Source of the DNA: Halosimplex carlsbadense 2-9-1
GTDB taxonomy: Archaea > Halobacteriota > Halobacteria > Halobacteriales > Haloarculaceae
NCBI RefSeq assembly: GCF_000337455.1
Contig: NZ_AOIU01000031.1
Span: 81,159 to 121,966 of the forward strand
Direction: 5' to 3'
DNA: 40,808 bases
Under the pieces are notes generated by a model. It was given only the letters and a program-made list of their open reading frames with translations. It was not told the origin of the DNA and searched no databases. This document shows, in pieces, positions 25,542 through 33,999 of this stretch. Numbering within the stretch: the first letter of the stretch is position 1; each line of letters opens with the position of its first letter. A program made the translations under genes and the position numbers.

Positions 25542-26609
25542 TTACAGCTCGATCCGACCGCCGCTCTCCCCGGACTCGTAGATGGCGTCGGCGATCCGCA
25601 TGTCCTCGTAGCCGTGCCGGCCGTCGGGTTCGATCTCCATGTCGGTGAGGACGCCGGTGGCGAAGTAGTCGAACTCCTCGACCATCTCGGAGGGTTCCTC
25701 GACCTCGACGACCTGCTCCTCGCCACCCTTGCTGACAGTGATCGTCCGGTCGGCGTCGACGTTGAACGGCACGTCGACGCGGATGCGGCCGTGGGTGCCG
25801 CCGACCTCGAAGTAGTTGTCGCCGGCGACCTCGTAGCCGCTGTCGCACTCGGCGACCTGGCCGTCGGGGAACTCCATCGTGAACGCGACGTACTTCTCCA
25901 GGCCGTCGAACTCGGGCGGTCCCTCGACGGTGGTCGCGTGGACCGCTTCGGGGTCGGCGTCGAGGACGAACCGCGAGGTGTTCATCGGGTAGACGCCCAG
26001 ATCCATCAGTGGACCGCCGCCCGCGAGGTCCGGGTTCAGGCGCCACTGGTCCATGTCCTCGCCGGCGGCGATCAGGTTGTAGGAGAAGGCGCCGCGGGCG
26101 TGGACTGGGTCGCCGATGGCGCCGTCCTGCACTACGTCGCGAACCCAGCGAATCGACCGGGTCGTGTGCATCCGGTAGGCGGTCATCAGTTCCACGCCGC
26201 CCGCCTCGCAGGCCTCGACGCACTTGCGGGCGCGCTCGCCGTTTGCCTCCAGGGGTTTCTCGCAGAGCACGTCCTTGCCGAGTTCCGCCGCGGTCTCGAC
26301 GTGGGGGAGATGGAGAGCGTTCGGGGTGCAGACGTAGACGGCGTCGTAAGCGTCGCTGGCCTCGCCGTCGGCGTAGTCGTCGTATGTCAGCGCGTGAGCC
26401 ACGCCCTTCTCCTCGGCGACGCGCTCGGCCTTCTCACGACCGCCGCTGACGACGACCGTCGTCTCGCAGTAGTCGGACTCCTCGATCGCCGGGATCGCCA
26501 CGTCCGGCGCGAACCAGCCCAGGCCGAGGACGGCGAACCGGACGGGACCGCCGTCGACCGGGCGGCCCCAGTCGCGCTCGTCGAACGAACTCGGTACGTC
26601 GATATCCAT
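25542..26609 (-). CDS. Gfo/Idh/MocA dehydrogenase resembling haloarchaeal D-xylose 1-dehydrogenase (NADP+)
   Basis: The 355-residue protein starts MDIDVPSSFDERDWG, runs into the Rossmann loop RFAVLGLGWFAPDVAIP, then has TPNALHLPHVETAAEL, CEKPLEA (catalytic Lys) and MDLGVYPMNTSRF. From memory these stretches closely resemble the Gfo6-type xylose dehydrogenase of Haloarcula and Haloferax, which oxidises D-xylose to xylonate or its lactone. It is the last gene of a minus-strand run after the IclR gene and uxaC (88 bp after uxaC). Because no UxuB-like fructuronate reductase is visible, an alternative is that it reduces fructuronate to mannonate. The ATG at 26609 matches family starts; the extension to 26636 is not needed. 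Confidence 0.75.
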   Translation of the reverse strand: MDIDVPSSFDERDWGRPVDGGPVRFAVLGLGWFAPDVAIPAIEESDYCETTVVVSGGREKAERVAEEKGVAHALTYDDYADGEASDAYDAVYVCTPNALHLPHVETAAELGKDVLCEKPLEANGERARKCVEACEAGGVELMTAYRMHTTRSIRWVRDVVQDGAIGDPVHARGAFSYNLIAAGEDMDQWRLNPDLAGGGPLMDLGVYPMNTSRFVLDADPEAVHATTVEGPPEFDGLEKYVAFTMEFPDGQVAECDSGYEVAGDNYFEVGGTHGRIRVDVPFNVDADRTITVSKGGEEQVVEVEEPSEMVEEFDYFATGVLTDMEIEPDGRHGYEDMRIADAIYESGESGGRIEL

Positions 26610-26697
26610 ACCACGACTCAGCAGAGCCACCGACAAAAAGTGAACCGGTCGCGGAATCGAACGCGATAATCACACCGGTCCGCGGCGGAGGGGCGGC

Positions 26698-28095
26698 TCA
26701 GAACCCGTACAGTTCCTTCGGGCGCTCGTAGGCGACGTGGTCGACCAGGTCCTCGGCCACGTCGAGCGGGATCTGGCCGCGTTCGACCTTCTTCCCGACG
26801 ACGTTGGCGAGGGTGCGCCGGAACATCTCGAACCGGGAGTCGAACGAGAGCAGTTTCCGCGAGTCGCTGACCATGCCGGCGTGGTTGGCCAGGAGATCGA
26901 CGCTGCCGACGTAGTCGAGCTGGTGGTCCATTCCGAACGGGCTGTCGTTGAACCACCACGCCGGGCCGACGCTGACGTTCGAATAGGCCCGCGCGAGTGT
27001 CGTCAGCGTCGGGTAGTGGCTCGGGTCGACGCAGTAGAGGATAATCTCGCCCTCCCCGTCGAAGCGGTCGAGGTAGTAGTCCAGGCCCTCGGCGATATTC
27101 AGGTCGCCCATCGACACGTCGCCGCCCGACGCGGCGCCGAGTTCGTCGTACAGCTGCTCGCGGTAGTCACGCAGCGCGCCGATGTGCAGCTGGGAGACCC
27201 ATCCGGCATCGCTGTTCAGCTCGCCGATGAACTCCAGGAGGTAGGCCTGGAGGTCGCCGATCTCCCGCTCGGACAGCGACTCACCGGCGCGGCGCTTGGC
27301 GTAGATTTCGGCCGCCCGCTCCTCGCTGACCGGCCGCGAGACGGGTTCGAGAACGCCCAGGTCGCTCGCGGCGCAGCCGTGGTGCTCGAAGTACTCGTGG
27401 GTGGCCGCCAGCGCGTCGAGGTAGCCCGCGAAGTCGTCGGTGTCGTAGTCGGTCGCGTCCGCGAGGTCGTCGGCGAAGTCGAGGAAGCCGGCCTTCTGGA
27501 CGTTCACCGCGGGGTCCGCGCGCCAGGTGGGGCGGATGTCGACGCCCTCGACCTCCTCGACCGCCCGCTCGTGGTATTCGAGCTGCGACGTGGGGTTGTC
27601 CGTGGTCGCGAGGACCTCGACGTTCATCTCCCGCAAGAGCTCCTGCGGGCGCATGTCGTCGTCCTCGAGTTGCGATTTCGTCTCCGTCCAGATCTCGTCG
27701 GCCGTCTCGGCGGAGACCGGCTGCTCGATGCCGAAGCGCCGCTTGAGATCGAGGTGGAGCCACTCGTAGACGGGATTGGCCGCCATCTCGGGGACGACCT
27801 CGGCGAAGGCCTCCCACTTCTCGCGATTCGAGGCGTCGCCGGTGATCAGTTCCTCGTCGACGCCGCGCTTTCGCATCATCGACCAGACGTAGTGGTCGGT
27901 CGCGCCCTGTACCTCCCAGATGTCCGACCAGCCGTCGTTTTCCACGATCTCGACGATGTCGGCGTGGTTGTGCGGGTCGAGGATCGGCCGGCCCTCGATC
28001 GTCTCGTACAGGTCGCGTGCGGCGTCGGTCTCGAGCAGATAGGTTTCGTCGTCGAGGAAGCTCATGTCGATCGGACCAACCGGCGATTCGGCCAT
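26698..28095 (-). CDS. uxaC: Glucuronate (uronate) isomerase
   Basis: The 465-residue protein is a member of the amidohydrolase-fold uronate isomerases, which convert D-glucuronate to D-fructuronate (or galacturonate to tagaturonate) in the cytoplasm. The N-terminal metal motif DPHNH (Asp40, His42, His44) is intact. Other family segments are LLREMNVEVLATTDNPTS, the NAGWVSQLHIG-like SDAGWVSQLHIGA, WWFNDSPFGM and NHAGMVSDSRKLLSFDSR towards the C terminus. The length fits the family (about 460-470). It follows the IclR gene by 54 bp and precedes the dehydrogenase, so a three-gene operon is likely. Glucuronic acid side groups of xylan are the natural source of substrate. An internal ATG at 28065 is an alternative start. 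Confidence 0.9.
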   Translation of the reverse strand: MAESPVGPIDMSFLDDETYLLETDAARDLYETIEGRPILDPHNHADIVEIVENDGWSDIWEVQGATDHYVWSMMRKRGVDEELITGDASNREKWEAFAEVVPEMAANPVYEWLHLDLKRRFGIEQPVSAETADEIWTETKSQLEDDDMRPQELLREMNVEVLATTDNPTSQLEYHERAVEEVEGVDIRPTWRADPAVNVQKAGFLDFADDLADATDYDTDDFAGYLDALAATHEYFEHHGCAASDLGVLEPVSRPVSEERAAEIYAKRRAGESLSEREIGDLQAYLLEFIGELNSDAGWVSQLHIGALRDYREQLYDELGAASGGDVSMGDLNIAEGLDYYLDRFDGEGEIILYCVDPSHYPTLTTLARAYSNVSVGPAWWFNDSPFGMDHQLDYVGSVDLLANHAGMVSDSRKLLSFDSRFEMFRRTLANVVGKKVERGQIPLDVAEDLVDHVAYERPKELYGF

Positions 28096-28149
28096 AAAGG
28101 TAGCTGTCCGGGCGCGACCGCTGGTGGGGCGGCCCCCGTCGCCCGGTTC

Positions 28150-28923
28150 CTACTCGTAGGCGTACTTCACCTCGACGACGTTGACGGTGTTGCGGAGTTC
28201 GGGCAGGATCTCCGACTCGATCCGCTCGTCGTCGAGCCGTTCTTTCGGGCCGGAGACGGAGATCGAACCGACCACGCGCCCGTCGACGACGACGGGCGAG
28301 GCGATCGACCGGATCCCCTCGCGGCGCTCCTCGTCCTCGATCGCGTAGCCGCGGTCCTCGATCCTGGCGAGTTCGCGGTCCAGCCGGTCGCGGTCGGTTA
28401 TCGTGTGCCGGGTGGCCCGCGGCACGCCGTAGGTGTCGACGACCTCGTCGACGTAGTCGGCGGGGAGGTGCGCGAGGATAGCCTTGCCGAGGGCGGTCCA
28501 GTGCATCTCGGTGTGTTCGCCGATCGGGGCGTTGTCGTAGACGGCCTCCGTCCCCTCGGCCTGATAGAGGATGACCCGCTGGCCGTTCTCCTCCATCCCG
28601 AGATTGGCGACCTCGCCCGTGGACTCGGCGAGCGCCTCGATCTCGGCCCTGGTCGCGCGGAAGACGTTCCGCCGCTGTCTGACCGCGACGCCGTCGCGGA
28701 GGAACCGACAGCTCAGCCGATAGCCGTCTTCGCCCTGAACGACGTACCCCACGGATTCGAGCGTCGCGAGATGTGAATGGGCCGTGCTCGTGGGGATGTC
28801 CAGCGCCGTCGCCACGTCGTCGATCCGCACGGTCCCCCGCTCGCGCACGACGCCGACGACTTCGAAGGCCCGCTCGACGGCCCCGATCGCGGTGTCGCCC
28901 GCACCCGGTTCGGTGATTCCCAT
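28150..28923 (-). CDS. IclR-family transcriptional regulator of the uronate block
   Basis: The 257-residue protein has an N-terminal winged helix-turn-helix (about residues 12-70; VRIDDVATALDIPTSTAHSHL) and a C-terminal IclR effector domain (MHWTALGKAILAHLPADYV, GYAIEDEERREGIRSIA, SISVSGPKERL). It leads the minus-strand run with uxaC and the dehydrogenase and follows uxuA, so the uronate genes are its likely targets. It resembles the regulator at 8213-8977 in general layout, but the recognition helices differ (PTSTAHSHL against PKSTVHNYL), suggesting a different operator. Two TCCA-N7-TGGA palindromes lie upstream; one overlaps its TATA box. Confidence 0.9.
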   Translation of the reverse strand: MGITEPGAGDTAIGAVERAFEVVGVVRERGTVRIDDVATALDIPTSTAHSHLATLESVGYVVQGEDGYRLSCRFLRDGVAVRQRRNVFRATRAEIEALAESTGEVANLGMEENGQRVILYQAEGTEAVYDNAPIGEHTEMHWTALGKAILAHLPADYVDEVVDTYGVPRATRHTITDRDRLDRELARIEDRGYAIEDEERREGIRSIASPVVVDGRVVGSISVSGPKERLDDERIESEILPELRNTVNVVEVKYAYE

Positions 28924-28946
28924 AGGTTACTGTTGGGCTCTCAGAT

Positions 28947-28970
28947 GATAAAATCCACTGATGGTGGAAC
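28947..28970 (-). promoter_or_regulatory. TATA box and overlapping TCCA-N7-TGGA operator candidate of the second IclR gene
   Basis: GATAAAAT (28947-28954; ATTTTATC on the minus strand) lies 24-31 nt before the ATG at 28923. The near-palindrome AATCCA-CTGATGG-TGGAAC (28952-28970) abuts and slightly overlaps it on the upstream side, where TFB would bind. Repression by the regulator itself would be natural. Confidence 0.5.
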
Positions 28971-29308
28971 GACTCCCCCTCATTACAGTCGTATACCTGT
29001 ATTCCGATCTCGGGGAGATGGTGTGTTATCAGCACGCACGTGGCCGGTTTCTGGAGGGGTTCGCCGGCCCGTAGCGGGGCTGTATATAATGATCGTTAGT
29101 GCCAGTGGCGTTCCATCGATAGTGGAACCGATTGTGTACGGATGTCGTGACGTTCGTTTTACAGGTGTGTGGCGGACGGTGGCGTCCGATCCCTGGCACG
29201 GGCCGCCCTGAGGACGCGCGACCGATAGTCGCCGCGAGTCGGAACGGCCGCTGTGGGAGCGGGCGCCGACTGCGAGTCGTGGGACCGACGGAGAGGAAGG
29301 GGGTCGGT
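28971..29308. other. Intergenic stretch between uxuA and the second IclR gene
   Basis: No gene is supported in these 338 bp. The right half holds the palindrome at 29110-29128. AT-rich words (TGTATATAATGATCGTTAG near 29080-29100; TTACAGG near 29160) might mark another promoter or a small RNA, but nothing distinguishes them. Uncertain. Confidence 0.4.
29110..29128. promoter_or_regulatory. Perfect palindrome GTTCCA-N7-TGGAAC, second operator candidate
   Basis: GTTCCA (29110-29115) and TGGAAC (29123-29128) are exact inverted copies with a 7-bp spacer. The arms and the spacer length match the site at 28952-28970, 158 bp away (core TCCA-N7-TGGA). Two like-built sites upstream of one regulator gene suggest cooperative binding or looping. 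Confidence 0.5.
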
Positions 29309-30394
29309 TCAGTCTTGAGCGACGGCTTCGACGCCGGCGTCGCGGGCGGCTTGCTCGGCGCGCATCGCTTTCAGCATCCCGCGGAGGTAGCCGATGGTGT
29401 ACGCCCGACCGCGGTGTTCCCAGTCGGTGTCACCTTCCAGGTGAGGGGTGTGGTCGGGGATCATCATGCCCGAGAAGCCGACCTCGTCGAGCAGCGAGAG
29501 GAGTTCGTACTCGTCGTAGTTGCCCTCGTCGATGAAGTCCTCGGAGAAGTTCGGGACGGTCCCCGAGACGTCGCGGAAGTGAACGTAGACGATCTCGTCG
29601 CGCTCGCCGAAGTAGCGGACCACCTCGTCGAGCGGTTCGCCCATCTCCGACCAGCAGCCGAGACAGAGGTCGAGGCCGTGGTGGTCGCTGTCGCGGTAGT
29701 TCATCGCCCGCTTGAAGTTCTCGAAGTTACGGAACAGCTGGGGGACCCCGCCCAGTCGCTCCATCGGCGGGTCGCTCGGGTGGAGACACAGCGTGACGCC
29801 GGCCTCCTCGGCCACGGGCAGGATCTCGTCGAGGAAGTACTCGTAGTTGTCCCACAGCTCTTCCTCGGTGTACTCCCGGTCGTGGGTGAGTTCGTCGACG
29901 TCCGCTTCGTCGGCGTCGAACACGGAGACCTCGGCGCCGCCGCGGGTGGTCGCCCAGCCGGTGCGCCAGACGCCCGCGGGCGCCCAGTGGTAGCCGAAGA
30001 CGGGGATGCCCGCTTCGCCCATGTTGCGGATCGTCCGCTTCAGCTTCTCCATCTGTTCGTCGCGGTTCGGCCCGTCGAGCATGACGTCCTCGTAGAAGGA
30101 GACGGGGACGTTCTCGATGGCGTTGAGCCGCATGCCCTCCGCTTCGACGCGTTCGCGGAGTTCCCGGAGGTTCTCGGCGGACCACTCGCCGTCGCCGGTC
30201 AGCGGCACCCGCTCGTCGTCGGGCATGTGTTCGTAGTCCGGTTCGTCGACCTGGTACATGTTCAGCAAGACGTCGTCGGCACCGAGCTGTTTGATGTATC
30301 GCAGACGTTCGGGCGCCGGGTCCATGAACTGGCCCGCGCCGACGCGCAGCGGCAAGTCCTCGAACGAACTCGGCTCGTCGTTGTCGGTCGCCAT
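29309..30394 (-). CDS. uxuA: Mannonate dehydratase
   Basis: The 361-residue TIM-barrel enzyme dehydrates D-mannonate to 2-keto-3-deoxygluconate. Family segments are VGAGQFMDPAPERLRYIKQL, NAIENVPVSFYEDV, GYHWAPAGVWRT, LCLHPSDPPMERLGG (metal ligands expected here), CLGCWSEMG, VHFRDVSGT and MIPDHTPHLEGD near the C terminus. The length is slightly below that of bacterial UxuA (about 390-400). Together with uxaC it implies a glucuronate route through fructuronate and mannonate to 2-keto-3-deoxygluconate. The ATG at 30394 is supported by a TATA box 24-31 nt upstream; the frame continues to 30517 but that part reads as noncoding. It lies upstream of the IclR gene on the same strand. Confidence 0.9.
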   Translation of the reverse strand: MATDNDEPSSFEDLPLRVGAGQFMDPAPERLRYIKQLGADDVLLNMYQVDEPDYEHMPDDERVPLTGDGEWSAENLRELRERVEAEGMRLNAIENVPVSFYEDVMLDGPNRDEQMEKLKRTIRNMGEAGIPVFGYHWAPAGVWRTGWATTRGGAEVSVFDADEADVDELTHDREYTEEELWDNYEYFLDEILPVAEEAGVTLCLHPSDPPMERLGGVPQLFRNFENFKRAMNYRDSDHHGLDLCLGCWSEMGEPLDEVVRYFGERDEIVYVHFRDVSGTVPNFSEDFIDEGNYDEYELLSLLDEVGFSGMMIPDHTPHLEGDTDWEHRGRAYTIGYLRGMLKAMRAEQAARDAGVEAVAQD

Positions 30395-30399
30395 ACGCC

Positions 30400-30425
30400 C
30401 CGTACCGGATACGGCGTTATAAATC
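30400..30425 (-). promoter_or_regulatory. uxuA promoter: TATA box and palindrome
   Basis: TTATAAAT (30418-30425) lies 24-31 nt before the uxuA ATG, as expected for a leaderless transcript. Between it and the ATG is a perfect inverted repeat CCGTA-CCGGA-TACGG (30400-30414), placed where a repressor would block initiation. Confidence 0.5.
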
Positions 30426-30477
30426 TCGCCACCCGAGTCCCGGACCGGACCGCCGCGACGCGTGGATTGAAGGGGCA

Positions 30478-30494
30478 CCCGAGGCTTGCTCGGG
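30478..30494. repeat. Short perfect hairpin CCCGAG-N5-CTCGGG
   Basis: A 6-bp stem with a 5-nt loop lies in the divergent region between uxuA and the isomerase-like gene, about 125 nt before the ATG at 30619. It could be an operator or a leader hairpin of the plus-strand transcript. Confidence 0.3.
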
Positions 30495-30618
30495 CTATGC
30501 CACAGATCACCGCGCACCGCGCTCGCACGTCGTCGATATCGACCAGTCAGCCCGTACTCGCGGGACCGTCCCTCGACCGCCCCGACGCCGGCGGTCGCAC
30601 GCAGGCGGTGATCGCCTG

Positions 30619-31416
30619 ATGGTCGAGTTCGCTGCTAACGCCGGGATCGTCGCCGACGAGGGCGAGACGGTCGCCGACGGGATCGAACGGGCCGCCGATC
30701 TGGGCGTCGACGCCGTCGAGTTCTTCGACTGGGAGAGCGCCGACCTCAACGCCGTCCGCGCCGCGGCGGACGACCACGGCGTCGAGATCGCCGGTATCCT
30801 CGCCGCCGGCGCGGGGTCGAACATCGACGACCGCGACGCCCCCGCGGCGGTCAACCCCTACGACCGCGAGACGACCGTCGACGATATCGAGCGGTCGCTC
30901 GACGCCGCGGCCGAGGTCGGTGCCGACTGCCTGATCGTCACGGTGGGACCAGACCAGGGCGGGTTCGCCCGCGACACCCAGCGCCGGGCGCTCGAACGCG
31001 TCCTCGGCGACGTGGCCCCCACCGCCGAGGACGCCGGCGTCACCGTCGTCGTGGAACCGCTCAACACCGTCGTCGACCACCCTGGCTACTTCCTCGAATC
31101 GTCGCGCGAGGCGTTCGACATCGTCCGCGCGGTGGGAAGCGACCGCGTGAAGGTCCTCTTCGACGCCTACCACCAGCAGATCACCGAGGGCGACGTGATC
31201 CGGAATCTCACGGGGAACGTCGACCAGGTCGGACACGTCCACGTCGCTGATAACCCGGGACGGACCGAGCCGGGGAGCGGCGAGATGGCCTACGGCAACA
31301 TCTTCGACGCGCTCGACGAGGCGGGCTACGGCGGCTACGTCGGGATGGAGTTCTTCGCCACCAGCGAGGGCACCAGTATGGCCGAGGGGATCCGCGGCAC
31401 GCTGGAGTTGGACTGA
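30619..31416 (+). CDS. Hydroxypyruvate-isomerase-like TIM-barrel protein
   Basis: The 265-residue protein has the xylose-isomerase-like barrel with the order seen in hydroxypyruvate isomerase (Hyi) and related proteins: FAANAGIV at strand 1, VVVEPLNTVVDHPGYFL (Glu metal ligand), KVLFDAYHQQI (Asp and His), VGHVHVADNPGRTEPGSGE and VGMEFFATSE (last Glu). The NPGRxEPGxGE signature is characteristic of Hyi-like isomerases. It may act on hydroxypyruvate/tartronate semialdehyde or on a sugar. The GH95 gene starts 4 nt after its stop codon begins the gap, so they are co-transcribed; the substrate may therefore be a deoxy sugar or sugar acid released by those hydrolases. Confidence 0.8.
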   Translation: MVEFAANAGIVADEGETVADGIERAADLGVDAVEFFDWESADLNAVRAAADDHGVEIAGILAAGAGSNIDDRDAPAAVNPYDRETTVDDIERSLDAAAEVGADCLIVTVGPDQGGFARDTQRRALERVLGDVAPTAEDAGVTVVVEPLNTVVDHPGYFLESSREAFDIVRAVGSDRVKVLFDAYHQQITEGDVIRNLTGNVDQVGHVHVADNPGRTEPGSGEMAYGNIFDALDEAGYGGYVGMEFFATSEGTSMAEGIRGTLELD

Positions 31417-31419
31417 CGG

Positions 31420-33888
31420 ATGTCGGGTGAGACCGCCCTTCCGCCGGCCCGCGACCCGACGACCCACGGCCGACCGACCCACGACGACCGGCTGTGGTAC
31501 GACGCGCCGGCGACCGAGTGGGTCGAGGCGCTCCCGGTCGGCAACGGTCGCCTCGGGGGGATGGTGCACGGTCGTCCCGCCCGCGAGCGCGTGGCGCTGA
31601 ACGACGACCGGCTGTGGGTCGGCGACCACGCCGACCGGACCGCCGACGGCGGTCCCGACGACCTCGACGCCGTCCGCGAGTGCCTGTGGGACGGCGAGTT
31701 CGAGCGCGCTCAGCGCCTCTGTAACGAGTTGTTCGTCGGCGATCTCACGGGCGTCGCGCCGTACCAGCCGCTGGGCGATCTCCTGATCGACTGTCCGGCC
31801 CACGACGACCCCGACGAGTACCGACGGAGCCTCGACCTCCGCGCCGGGGTCTCACGGGTCGAATACACTGTCGGTGGAACGCGCTTCGAGCGCGAGTGTT
31901 TCGCGAGCGAACCGGACGGCGTGCTCGCGATGCGGATCGAGGCCGACGAGTCGGGAGCCGTCGACGCGCGGGTCAGACTGGACCGCGACCGCTCGGCCCG
32001 GACGACCGTCGTCGACGACACCGTCGTCCTCCGCGGACAGGTGATCGACCTCCCAGGCGACGACGAGTCGGTCGACCCCGGCGGCTGGGGTCAGAGATTC
32101 GAGGCGAGAGCGCGGGTCCGCGCCGAGGGCGGGATCGTCGCGGCCGCAGCCGACGAGGCCGCGCCGTCGATCGGTGATGGCGACGGTGAACGAGAGGGCG
32201 CCGCGTACGGAACCGACGGTATCGTCGTCGCGGGGGCCGACGCGGTGACGGTGGTCCTCACAGCCGGGGTCGCGCCGTCGGACGGCGACCCCCGCGACGA
32301 GTGCCGCGAAGCACTGGCTGGCGTCGCCGACGACGACTACGCCGCCATCCGCGAGCGCCACGTCGCCGACCACCGCGAACACATGGACCGGGTCGACCTC
32401 GACCTCGGGGAACCGGTCGACGCGCCGGTCGACGAACGCCTCGACCGCGTGCGCGACGGCGAGCGGGACCCCCACCTCGCGCAGTTGTACGTCCAGTACG
32501 GACGGTATCTCCTCCTCGGCTCCTCCCGTCCGGGGACGCTCCCGGCGAACCTCCAGGGGATCTGGAACGAGGAGTTCCACCCGCCGTGGGACTCCGACTA
32601 CACGCAGGACGTCAATCTGGAGATGAACTACTGGCACGCGGAGGTGGCGAATCTCCGGGAGTGCGCCGACCCGCTCGTCGAGTTCGTCGACGAGAGTCGG
32701 GAACCCGGCCGCGAGACGGCCCGCGAGCGCTACGGCTGCGAGGGCTTCACGACCCACCTCCACAGCGACCGGTGGCACACGACCGCCCAGACGGCCGACG
32801 CCCACTGGGGTCACTGGCCGATGGGGGCCGCCTGGCTCTGTCAGAATCTCTGGGAACGCTACGCCTTCTCGGGAGACCGCGAAGATCTGGAGCGGATCTA
32901 TCCGATCCTCCGCGAAGCGGCCGAGTTCCTGCTGGACTACCTCGTCGAACACCCCGAGGAGGAGTGGCTCGTCACCGCGCCGTCGGCCTCGCCGGAGAAC
33001 CAGTTCCGGACCGCCGACGGCCAGGAAGCGACCACCTGCGTGATGCCGGCGATGGACATCCAGCTCACTCGCGACCTCTTCGGCCACTGCGTCGAGGCCG
33101 CCGAGACCCTGGACCGGGACGCCGACTTCGCGGCCGAACTGGCCGAGGCGCTGGAGCGGCTGCCGCCGATGGGCGTCGACGACCGCGGTGCGCTCCGCGA
33201 GTGGCTCCGCGACTACGAGGAGGTGAACCCGGGCCACCGCCACGTCTCGCATCTGTTCGGCTACTACCCGGCGGACGTGCTGCACGAGGCCGAGTCCAGC
33301 GGCGACCGCGGCGGTGCTCGCGACCTCGCGCTGAGTCCCGACGAAGTCGACGCGGCGGTCCGTGCCTCGCTGGAGCGGCGCCTCGACAACGGGGGCGGGC
33401 ACACGGGCTGGTCCTGTGCCTGGACGATCGCGCTGTTCGCCCGGCTCGGCGACGGCGACCGGGTGGGCGCACACGTCCGCAAACTCCTGGCCGATTCGAC
33501 CTACGACTCGCTGCTCGACGCCCATCCACCCTTCCAGATCGACGGCAACTTCGGGGGCACGGCCGGGATCGCCGAGGCGCTCGTCGGGAGCCACGGCGGG
33601 ACGATCCGACTGCTCCCCGCACTGCCCGACGAGTGGGCCGAGGGGTCCGTCTCGGGGTTGCGGGCACGCGGCGGCTTCGAGGTCGACCTCGCGTGGAGCG
33701 GCGGGACCCTCGACGCGGCGACGATCCACGCCGGACGAGAGGGGACCTGTCGGGTCTCGGCCGCCGCCGGTATCGACGCCGTCGAGACCGAGGACGGCGA
33801 ACCGGTGGCGTGTTCGCGCTCGGACGGAACGATGGCGTTCGAGGCGTCGGCGGGCGAGTCGTACGACCTCGCGGTCGGCGAGGAGTAG
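31420..33888 (+). CDS. GH95 glycoside hydrolase (alpha-L-fucosidase/alpha-L-galactosidase family)
   Basis: The 822-residue enzyme has an N-terminal beta-sandwich (about residues 25-290; [20 protein letters not shown] is the family start), a helical linker, the (alpha/alpha)6 barrel (about 340-740) and a C-terminal beta domain. By analogy with characterised GH95 enzymes the acid is Glu526 in SASPENQF, and the residues positioning the water are Asn399 in DVNLEMNYW and Asp708 in QIDGNFGG. The usual N-x-N pair reads D-V-N here (Asp397). Without a signal peptide it acts in the cytoplasm on oligosaccharides, for example fucosylated or galactosylated xyloglucan. The gene begins 3 nt after the isomerase-like gene. 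Confidence 0.87.
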   Translation: MSGETALPPARDPTTHGRPTHDDRLWYDAPATEWVEALPVGNGRLGGMVHGRPARERVALNDDRLWVGDHADRTADGGPDDLDAVRECLWDGEFERAQRLCNELFVGDLTGVAPYQPLGDLLIDCPAHDDPDEYRRSLDLRAGVSRVEYTVGGTRFERECFASEPDGVLAMRIEADESGAVDARVRLDRDRSARTTVVDDTVVLRGQVIDLPGDDESVDPGGWGQRFEARARVRAEGGIVAAAADEAAPSIGDGDGEREGAAYGTDGIVVAGADAVTVVLTAGVAPSDGDPRDECREALAGVADDDYAAIRERHVADHREHMDRVDLDLGEPVDAPVDERLDRVRDGERDPHLAQLYVQYGRYLLLGSSRPGTLPANLQGIWNEEFHPPWDSDYTQDVNLEMNYWHAEVANLRECADPLVEFVDESREPGRETARERYGCEGFTTHLHSDRWHTTAQTADAHWGHWPMGAAWLCQNLWERYAFSGDREDLERIYPILREAAEFLLDYLVEHPEEEWLVTAPSASPENQFRTADGQEATTCVMPAMDIQLTRDLFGHCVEAAETLDRDADFAAELAEALERLPPMGVDDRGALREWLRDYEEVNPGHRHVSHLFGYYPADVLHEAESSGDRGGARDLALSPDEVDAAVRASLERRLDNGGGHTGWSCAWTIALFARLGDGDRVGAHVRKLLADSTYDSLLDAHPPFQIDGNFGGTAGIAEALVGSHGGTIRLLPALPDEWAEGSVSGLRARGGFEVDLAWSGGTLDAATIHAGREGTCRVSAAAGIDAVETEDGEPVACSRSDGTMAFEASAGESYDLAVGEE

Positions 33889-33999
33889 CGGTCCCTGCGT
33901 CACAGTCTCGGGTCGGTCGGGTCGCGTGCGCTCGCTCGCGAGTCGGCCGCGCTCTCCGCGACCCCAGCCCTTAACCGTGGGCGTGCGAACCGTCAGGCG

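Noticed and set aside
8107..30418. Shared 10-mer GATACGGCGT at 8107 and before uxuA at 30409
   Set aside because: Ten-base matches are expected by chance many times in 40 kb, and the flanks do not agree.
30497..30619. 40-residue frame overlapping the start of the isomerase-like gene by one base
   Set aside because: The TGATG overlap looks like translational coupling, but the peptide is Ser/Arg/Thr-rich and resembles nothing. It could be a leader peptide, but the support is too weak.
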